Part shown: positions 59,152 to 64,000 of the stretch, one piece after another
Position numbering within the stretch: position 1 is the stretch's first letter
Layout: the number at the start of each line of letters is the position of its first letter
Origin: a virus
Reading direction: 5' to 3' (one strand)
Length of the DNA stretch: 64,000 nucleotides
Virus record (IMG/VR): IMGVR_UViG_3300032287_003559
Span: 1 to 64,000 of that record
Translations under genes and position numbers: made by a program
Notes under the pieces: model-generated
Told to the model about the DNA's origin: nothing
Database searches by the model: none
What the model saw: only the letters and a program-made list of their open reading frames with translations

Positions 59152-60000
59152 ATGAGAACCTATCAAGAATTTGTTTCTGAAATGACCTATGGTAGAGGTC
59201 GTGGACCAATCGGTAGAGCAGATAGGAACAGTGGTAGAAATCGTTATCTGGGGTCTCCTACACCAGAACAGGAAAGAGAAAACAAATCTGCAGCAGATAA
59301 AGCTGCTGCAGATGCTGTTGCAAAATTAAGAAGAGCAAGAGCAAGAGAAATGAAGGAAGAGGTAGAACTTGATGAAGGTATGACGATGAAGGACTTTAAG
59401 GCAAATCGTCAGAAGAATAAAAGAAGAGCTGCTTCTGCCGATGCTGTGAAGAGAGGTCATGTAGGTAAGGAATGGTATAACAGCGGTAGAAAGTATTCTC
59501 CAGATGAAGCAAAGAGAATGCGTTCAAAACTGGATGATGAAGAAAGACGTACAAGACATCGTAGTGCTGTAGAACCTGATAATGAGAGTGATGATAACTT
59601 CTCTGCAGACAAGACGAAGAATCCAAAGAAACTCCGTAAGCAAAAAGCGATGGGAGAACTTGGTGAAGCATTAGATAAAAAATTCGATTCTATGAGAAGT
59701 CGTGGTGGAAGAAGTGCTCCTCCAGAAGAGCGTTCTGTTGGTGGCGAAATGAATAGAAAAAGTAAGGATTATTGGGCGGATACTTTAGGTAAGAATAGAG
59801 ATAGAGGAAAGGGTAGTAAAGCAAAAAGAAGAGCTGCGGCACTTGGGGAGGATAACGTTCAGGAGTTATTCATTACAAGAAAATCTCCAGAACAAAAAGC
59901 AGATGAGGCAAGAAAGAAAAAAGTAGCAACACTCATTCGTTTAATGCAACACGCAAAAGACCCTGCTGCTGATGTTGCTAAGTCCAAAAAGGAAGGTTGA
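59152..60000 (+). CDS. Putative internal head protein with capsid-targeting N-terminus
   Basis: 282 residues, highly charged and basic, probably disordered (RRARAREMKEEVELDEGMTM; RRTRHRSAVEPDNESDDNF; NRDRGKGSKAKRRAAALGED). The first ten residues MRTYQEFVSE closely match the capsid-targeting sequence of T4 internal head proteins (MKTYQEFIAE), after which gp21 cleaves. A late-type box lies directly upstream although its neighbours are replication/early-type genes. Together these point to a DNA-associated protein packaged in the prohead and perhaps injected with the DNA. No other motif recognised. No sequence similarity to T4 IPI-III beyond the targeting peptide is visible. Confidence 0.65.
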   Translation: MRTYQEFVSEMTYGRGRGPIGRADRNSGRNRYLGSPTPEQERENKSAADKAAADAVAKLRRARAREMKEEVELDEGMTMKDFKANRQKNKRRAASADAVKRGHVGKEWYNSGRKYSPDEAKRMRSKLDDEERRTRHRSAVEPDNESDDNFSADKTKNPKKLRKQKAMGELGEALDKKFDSMRSRGGRSAPPEERSVGGEMNRKSKDYWADTLGKNRDRGKGSKAKRRAAALGEDNVQELFITRKSPEQKADEARKKKVATLIRLMQHAKDPAADVAKSKKEG

Positions 60001-60026
60001 TGGACCAGTTGCTGAACTGACTACTC

Positions 60027-60049
60027 GGGGTCTCTAGGACCCCTTTTTT
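60027..60049 (+). terminator. Rho-independent terminator
   Basis: GGGGTC / GACCCC stem, TCTAG loop, then six T residues. It closes the 59152 gene. Confidence 0.93.
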
Positions 60050-60053
60050 GTCC

Positions 60054-60059
60054 TATAAT
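60054..60059 (+). promoter_or_regulatory. Possible -10 box upstream of the CobS-like gene
   Basis: Perfect TATAAT ten bases after the terminator stem; no convincing -35 at 16-18 bp (that place is taken by the terminator). The leader is CA-rich (GAAACAAACCACTCACATC), like those of the early genes. Confidence 0.55.
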
Positions 60060-60087
60060 AACTTCAGTGAAACAAACCACTCACATC

Positions 60088-61215
60088 ATGACTCGCACTA
60101 AAATGACTGACGACCAAATCCTTGAGGACCTCAAAAATACTTTTGGAAAAGAATTCACTGCTGCCGATGTTCGCGGATACTGTGCTGCTAAAAGCATCTC
60201 CTATCAAACTGTTACTAAGCGACTGGAGCAGTTTAAAGTTGGTCGTGGTAAGTGGAATCTGGAAGTGACTCAAAAGAAAGTGGAAGAAATCGAACGTTCC
60301 TTTAATTCCGTTGCTGTTCTTCCTGAAGTACATCAAAACCTCATTCCTGATAAAGATGATACCTTCGTCAAGTTTGGTAACTTTAACGATATTAAAAAGA
60401 TTATTCAGTCCCGTCTCTTTTATCCTACGTTCATTACGGGTCTTTCGGGTAACGGTAAAACGTTCAGTGTGGAGCAAGCGTGTGCTCAGCTTAAGCGTGA
60501 ACTCATTCGTGTAAATATTACGATTGAGACTGATGAGGATGATTTGATTGGTGGTTTTCGTCTTGTGAACGGTGAGACTGCCTGGCACAATGGTCCTGTG
60601 ATTGAGGCACTTGAGCGTGGTGCGATTCTGCTTCTGGACGAGATTGACCTTGCTTCCAATAAGATTCTTTGCCTCCAGTCTGTTCTTGAGGGTAAAGGTG
60701 TCTTCCTCAAGAAGATTGGTCGTTTTGTAAAACCTGCCGCTGGATTCAACGTGATTGCTACTGCAAACACGAAGGGTAAGGGTTCTGATGACGGACGCTT
60801 TATTGGTACTAACGTTCTCAATGAGGCATTCTTGGAACGCTTCCCTGTGACCTTCGAACAGTCTTATCCTGCTCCTGCAGTAGAGCAGAAGATTCTGGAA
60901 TGTATTGCTCTGGACCTAGGTGTGGAAGACCGCGACTTCTGTAAGCGTCTGGTTGACTGGGGTGATATCATCCGTAAGACCTTCTACGATGGTGGTATTG
61001 AGGAAATCATCAGCACCCGCCGACTGGTTCATATCATCCGTGCTTACAGCATCTTTGGTGATAAAGCTAAAGCGATTCAAGTTTGTGTGAATCGTTTTGA
61101 TGATGAAACTAAGCAAGCATTCTTGGAACTGTATGATAAAGTTGATGTTGACTTTGTGATGCCTAGTAATGAGATGCAGGTTGAGGGTCTTCTTGACGAA
61201 CAACCTCAATCTTGA
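60088..61215 (+). CDS. cobS: CobS-like AAA+ ATPase
   Basis: 375 residues from ATG 60088 (MTRTKMTDDQILEDLKNTFG); an in-frame GTG at 60067 lies at the expected transcription start and is rejected. Walker A TGLSGNGKTFSVEQ (~117-130), Walker B GAILLLDEIDLAS (~178-190), sensor 1 NVIATANTKGKG (~219-230), then ISTRRLVHIIRAY near 307-319. This is the AAA+ type of cobaltochelatase CobS/MoxR and a hallmark gene of T4-like cyanophages. It is likely to work with the VWA protein at 56908. The N-terminal 60 residues (DVRGYCAAKSISYQTVTKRL) look like a helix-turn-helix and are not part of the AAA+ core. Confidence 0.9.
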   Translation: MTRTKMTDDQILEDLKNTFGKEFTAADVRGYCAAKSISYQTVTKRLEQFKVGRGKWNLEVTQKKVEEIERSFNSVAVLPEVHQNLIPDKDDTFVKFGNFNDIKKIIQSRLFYPTFITGLSGNGKTFSVEQACAQLKRELIRVNITIETDEDDLIGGFRLVNGETAWHNGPVIEALERGAILLLDEIDLASNKILCLQSVLEGKGVFLKKIGRFVKPAAGFNVIATANTKGKGSDDGRFIGTNVLNEAFLERFPVTFEQSYPAPAVEQKILECIALDLGVEDRDFCKRLVDWGDIIRKTFYDGGIEEIISTRRLVHIIRAYSIFGDKAKAIQVCVNRFDDETKQAFLELYDKVDVDFVMPSNEMQVEGLLDEQPQS

Positions 61216-61221
61216 TAGAAT
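61193..61221 (+). promoter_or_regulatory. Sigma70-type promoter of the clamp gene string
   Basis: TTGACG (61193-61198), 17-bp spacer, TAGAAT (61216-61221), overlapping the end of the CobS-like gene. Transcription would start near 61228, at the hairpin noted next. Confidence 0.75.
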
Positions 61222-61224
61222 ATA

Positions 61225-61244
61225 AGGAGGTAAATGTGCCTCCT
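61225..61244 (+). repeat. Hairpin at the mRNA 5' end of the clamp string
   Basis: AGGAGG (61225-61230), TAAATGTG loop, CCTCCT (61239-61244), followed by a T-rich stretch. It contains a Shine-Dalgarno-like AGGAGG and an ATG (61234) in its loop, but the ATG is too close to the AGGAGG. It could be a terminator for cobS or a 5'-end stabiliser. Confidence 0.7.
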
Positions 61245-61260
61245 CTTTTGTCCTTTTACT

Positions 61261-61707
61261 ATGAAAATTATGCCCGAAAACTTTGAGAGCACTTATAAAG
61301 ATTCTATTGCTAACTATTGGTGTGATGATGGAATTAGTTTCACTGGAAATCCTAACTACGCTCCCGATACTATTACCTTTAATTTGAATATGCCCGAAGA
61401 TACAAACAAAAACGGTTTCTGGAAATATGAGGAAGATAAAACTCTGAAGCAAGTCGAAGAGTATCTTGTTAGTACATACAAATCCCACTATACTTCCGAA
61501 CAGTCTAAAACTCAAACTCTTGATTTGATTGAAAGTATTGGTGACGCTGAACCATTTACTCGCTCAAATGCTATCAAATATCTTTCTCGTTTTGGGAAAA
61601 AGAATGGTAAATCCAAACAAGATATTCTAAAAGCAATTCATTATTGCATTCTTCTTTATCATTTTGCTGGTCTTCACAAGAACAAATCTGACCAATATAA
61701 CTACTGA
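61261..61707 (+). CDS. DUF3310-like protein
   Basis: 148 residues from ATG 61261 (MKIMPENFESTYKDSIANYW). An in-frame ATG at 61234 lies in the hairpin loop and would add LLFCPFT, so it is rejected. The C-terminal part, IGDAEPFTRSNAIKYLSRFG, then KKNGKSKQDILKAIHYCILL, matches DUF3310 ('F..GNAIKYI.R...K.G...DL.KA..Y'). This domain occurs in many phages, and its role in nucleotide or DNA metabolism is only suspected. It is the first gene of the string leading to the clamp. Confidence 0.8.
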   Translation: MKIMPENFESTYKDSIANYWCDDGISFTGNPNYAPDTITFNLNMPEDTNKNGFWKYEEDKTLKQVEEYLVSTYKSHYTSEQSKTQTLDLIESIGDAEPFTRSNAIKYLSRFGKKNGKSKQDILKAIHYCILLYHFAGLHKNKSDQYNY

Positions 61708-61712
61708 TTATT

Positions 61713-62378
61713 ATGAAACTCTCTGATAAAACCCTTACGCTTCTTAAGAATTTTTCTTCTATCAACCAGTCTATTCTTTTTAAAGAAGGAAACTCTCTTC
61801 GTACTATTTCTGTAATGAAGAATATTCTCGCTGAAGCAACAATTGAAGAAGAACTTCCTAAAGACTTTGGTATCTATGATCTTAATCAGTTTCTGAATGG
61901 TCTAAATCTTCATCAGAATGCTGAACTTGATTTTGAGAACGATAATTATGTTGTTATCCGCGAAGGAAAGTCTCGCTCAAAGTATTTCTTTGCAGATCCT
62001 AATGTAATTGTTACTCCTCCGGATAAAAATATTTCTCTTCCATCCGAAGATGTTTGTTTCATTCTTGATACCAAAGAACTTGATAAACTACTCAAGGCTG
62101 CTGGTGTATATCAACTTCCAGATCTTTCTGTGGTTGGTGAAGCAGGTGTAGTGAAACTAGTTGTTCGTGATAAGAAAAACGATACATCTAATGATTTTTC
62201 TATTGTTGTTGGGGAGACTGATGAAGTCTTTACTTTCAACTTCAAAGTGGAAAATATCAAAATTCTTCCTGGTTCCTATGAAGTTGTGATTTCATCTAAA
62301 CTTTTGTCGCGATTTAAGAATACTGGATATGATGTGCAGTATTATATTGCTCTAGAGCCTGATTCAACATTCGGATGA
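61713..62378 (+). CDS. 45: Sliding clamp gp45
   Basis: 221 residues (T4 gp45: 228). MKLSDKTLTLLKNFSSINQS, FGIYDLNQFLNGLNLHQNAE and the closing EVVISSKLLSRFKNTGYDVQ with YYIALEPDSTFG follow the gp45 pattern. It is the processivity ring for the gp43 polymerase and also the mobile enhancer that activates gp55-dependent late promoters, which makes its presence here functionally tied to the late boxes in this window. Stop overlaps the next ATG (ATGA). Confidence 0.94.
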   Translation: MKLSDKTLTLLKNFSSINQSILFKEGNSLRTISVMKNILAEATIEEELPKDFGIYDLNQFLNGLNLHQNAELDFENDNYVVIREGKSRSKYFFADPNVIVTPPDKNISLPSEDVCFILDTKELDKLLKAAGVYQLPDLSVVGEAGVVKLVVRDKKNDTSNDFSIVVGETDEVFTFNFKVENIKILPGSYEVVISSKLLSRFKNTGYDVQYYIALEPDSTFG

Positions 62379-62884
62379 ATATCTTTGTAACAAGTGAATA
62401 TCCTGCAGAGAGTGCTATCTGTCTTCCCGACAAGCACATTGTCAAAATGCCTTTAGAATGTTGCCAAATGCTTTCTATTGTATCATCTAAATGGTATCAC
62501 AACTACGGACCTCTTCTTAAGGCAGACAATACTCCCTACAGTACAGAGAAGGGTGCCTTTCGCAACCATCCTTGTACAAAATGGGCAGCAGAGAGTATTC
62601 ATAATGCCTACTGGCTGATTAAGCATGGTCTTAATCTTTGTGATGAATATACTCTACGTTATGGTAAGGTTCATTCCTGTTACAAGACACTCGTAGATGC
62701 CTTTTATTTGTTTCCCCGTGGTAAAATTAATAAGGTAGAAAACTTTGTTCGTGCTATGCCTGATGAGTATAAACTTGACACAAGCATTGACACTTTTACT
62801 GCTTACAAGATGTATATCGCATCCAAACCTTGGGTTGCATCTAATTATCTTCGTATGCCAGAACGAAAACCTGAATGGATTTGA
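62375..62884 (+). CDS. Conserved phage protein of unknown function between clamp and clamp loader
   Basis: 169 residues. DKHIVKMPLECCQMLSIVSS, NHPCTKWAAESIHNAYWLIK, LCDEYTLRYGKVHSC and RAMPDEYKLD ... LRMPERKPEW are blocks I associate with a widespread phage/bacterial family, sometimes labelled as pyrimidine-dimer-glycosylase-like; I cannot confirm that label from the sequence. Conserved His, Cys, Glu and Arg residues would suit an enzyme acting on DNA. It overlaps 45 by four bases and 44 by ten. Confidence 0.7.
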   Translation: MNIFVTSEYPAESAICLPDKHIVKMPLECCQMLSIVSSKWYHNYGPLLKADNTPYSTEKGAFRNHPCTKWAAESIHNAYWLIKHGLNLCDEYTLRYGKVHSCYKTLVDAFYLFPRGKINKVENFVRAMPDEYKLDTSIDTFTAYKMYIASKPWVASNYLRMPERKPEWI

Positions 62885-63831
62885 TTATGACAAGTGAATT
62901 TCTTTATGTGGAAAAGTACCGTCCTCAAGTGATTGAGGATTGTATTCTTCCCGATGATACTAAAAAAACTTTTAAGGAGTTTGTGGAGAAGGGTGAGATC
63001 CCAAATCTACTTCTTGCAGGACCTCCTGGTATTGGTAAAACTACAATCGCAAAAGCATTATGTAATGAATTGGGGGCAGACTATTATGTCATCAACGGAT
63101 CCGACGAAGGACGTTTCTTGGATACTGTACGGAACCAAGCGAAGAACTTCGCTTCGACCGTTTCACTTACGGGATCTTCTAAACACAAAGTTATCATCAT
63201 CGACGAAGCTGATAACACAGGCAACGACGTACAACTCTTACTACGGGCAAATATTGAGGCATTTTATAACAACTGCCGATTCATCTTTACCTGCAACTAT
63301 AAGAATAAGATTATTGAACCTCTGCACTCCCGTTGTGCCGTCATTGACTTCACAATCAAAGGCAAACAAAAGCAGCAACTTGCAGGAGCATTCTTCAAAC
63401 GTCTCCAAACAATCTTGGATCAGGAAAGGATTGAATATGACCAAAAAGTTCTTGCGGAATTGGTATCTAAGCACTTCCCAGACTTCCGCAGAGTCCTTAA
63501 TGAATGTCAAAGATATTCAACTGGAGGAAAGATCGACACTGGCATTCTTGCATCTTTCTCAGACATCTCAGTAAATGAACTCATCAAGAATCTCAAAGAG
63601 AAAAACTTCACCGAAGTACGCAAGTGGGTGGTCTCCAACTTGGACAACGATGCTACTAGTTTACTTCGTAGGGTGTATGACTCCTGTTATGATTGCCTTT
63701 CACCCCAATCTATCCCTGCTGCCGTTCTTGTTATTGCTAAGTATCAATACCAATGTGCGTTCGTGGCTGATCAGGAAATTAACCTCCTAGCAGCATTGAC
63801 TGAACTGATGTGTGAGTGTGAATTCAAATGA
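62875..63831 (+). CDS. 44: Clamp loader large subunit gp44
   Basis: 318 residues (T4 gp44: 319). EFLYVEKYRPQVIEDCILPD, Walker A LLAGPPGIGKTTIAKAL (~43-59), Walker B HKVIIIDEADNTGND (~104-118) and the arginine-finger segment EPLHSRCAVIDF (~152-163) define an AAA+ clamp loader. An alternative start is ATG 62887 (MTSEFLYVEKYRP), more like T4 gp44. It loads gp45 onto primer junctions together with gp62, which is expected downstream outside the window. Confidence 0.96.
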   Translation: MDLIMTSEFLYVEKYRPQVIEDCILPDDTKKTFKEFVEKGEIPNLLLAGPPGIGKTTIAKALCNELGADYYVINGSDEGRFLDTVRNQAKNFASTVSLTGSSKHKVIIIDEADNTGNDVQLLLRANIEAFYNNCRFIFTCNYKNKIIEPLHSRCAVIDFTIKGKQKQQLAGAFFKRLQTILDQERIEYDQKVLAELVSKHFPDFRRVLNECQRYSTGGKIDTGILASFSDISVNELIKNLKEKNFTEVRKWVVSNLDNDATSLLRRVYDSCYDCLSPQSIPAAVLVIAKYQYQCAFVADQEINLLAALTELMCECEFK

Positions 63832-64000
63832 AATCTCTTAAGACACCGTTGCGCTATCCTGGAGGCAAGTCCCGTGCTTGCGTCAAAATGGATCCATACT
63901 TCCCAGATCTCCGTAACTATGATGAGTTTCGTGAACCATTCTTGGGTGGTGGTTCTGTTGCTATTCACGTTACAAAGAAATATCCTTTTCTTAAGATTTG
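63828..64000 (+). CDS. dam: DNA adenine methyltransferase, Dam/D12 class (partial)
   Basis: 57 codons are visible before the window edge. MKSLKTPLRYPGGKSRACVK contains the D12-class motif LRYPGGK, and EFREPFLGGGSVAIH contains the SAM-binding F-x-GGGS motif I. It starts in ATGA overlap with gene 44, so it belongs to the replication string. It would methylate adenine in short target sites; a self-protection role against restriction is plausible. The C-terminal catalytic DPPY motif is beyond the window. Confidence 0.9.
   Translation, partial: MKSLKTPLRYPGGKSRACVKMDPYFPDLRNYDEFREPFLGGGSVAIHVTKKYPFLKI

Noticed and set aside
62933-63574. A 213-codon + frame inside gene 44
   Set aside because: Overlaps gp44 in another frame for its whole length; gp44 has all AAA+ motifs, this frame has none.

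Overview
The window is a contiguous piece of a T4-like myovirus genome, and the gene set points to a marine cyanophage (Synechococcus/Prochlorococcus type). All recognisable genes are on the + strand. The T4 morphogenesis order is kept (25-6-7-8 ... 13-14-15-16-17-18-19-20-21-22-23-3), followed by uvsY-uvsW-55-47-46 and 45-44. Cyanophage markers are the CobS-like AAA+ and CobT-like VWA pair, a DUF3110 gene between 47 and 46, a giant YHYH-bearing gp7 and the DUF4815 baseplate protein. All assignments were made by reading the translations; no database search was run.

Layout. (1) 1-5230: an accessory/early block of about 20 tiny genes in tightly overlapping strings. They are fed by a ~38-bp repeat (five copies) that looks like a promoter, by one canonical sigma70-type promoter and by terminators. 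An HNH endonuclease gene sits inside. (2) 5370-7414: small conserved cyanophage genes and a glycosyltransferase-like gene. (3) 7455-31933: baseplate wedge and tail-periphery genes, including proteins of 4110 and 2482 residues. (4) 31957-50847: neck, terminase, sheath, tube, portal, prohead core, protease, scaffold, capsid and tail-completion genes. A mosaic gene of 558 codons sits between 16 and 17. (5) 50844-56987: recombination/repair and late sigma factor. (6) 56908-61215: VWA metallopeptidase-like gene, a head-internal protein candidate and CobS-like ATPase. (7) 61261-64000: DUF3310 gene, sliding clamp, clamp loader and the start of a Dam-type methylase.

Regulation can be read from the sequence. 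Structural genes are preceded by boxes of the form NATAAATA or CTAAATA, the T4-type late promoter recognised through gp55, which is itself encoded here. gp55 has a near-consensus sigma70-type promoter, as expected for a host-transcribed regulator. The replication string has its own TTGACG-17-TAGAAT promoter.

Main points for a second look: the repeated promoter element, whose -10 contains an ATG that an ORF finder would wrongly take as a start; a T4-style capsid-targeting N-terminus on the late gene at 59152; an inverted repeat around the gp18 late promoter that would hide the ribosome binding site in read-through transcripts only; repeat modules shared among gp7, gp8, the DUF4815 protein, gp14 and gp15; a multi-tract G-quadruplex motif abutting an early promoter; and a 14-bp perfect hairpin inside the HNH active-site coding region.
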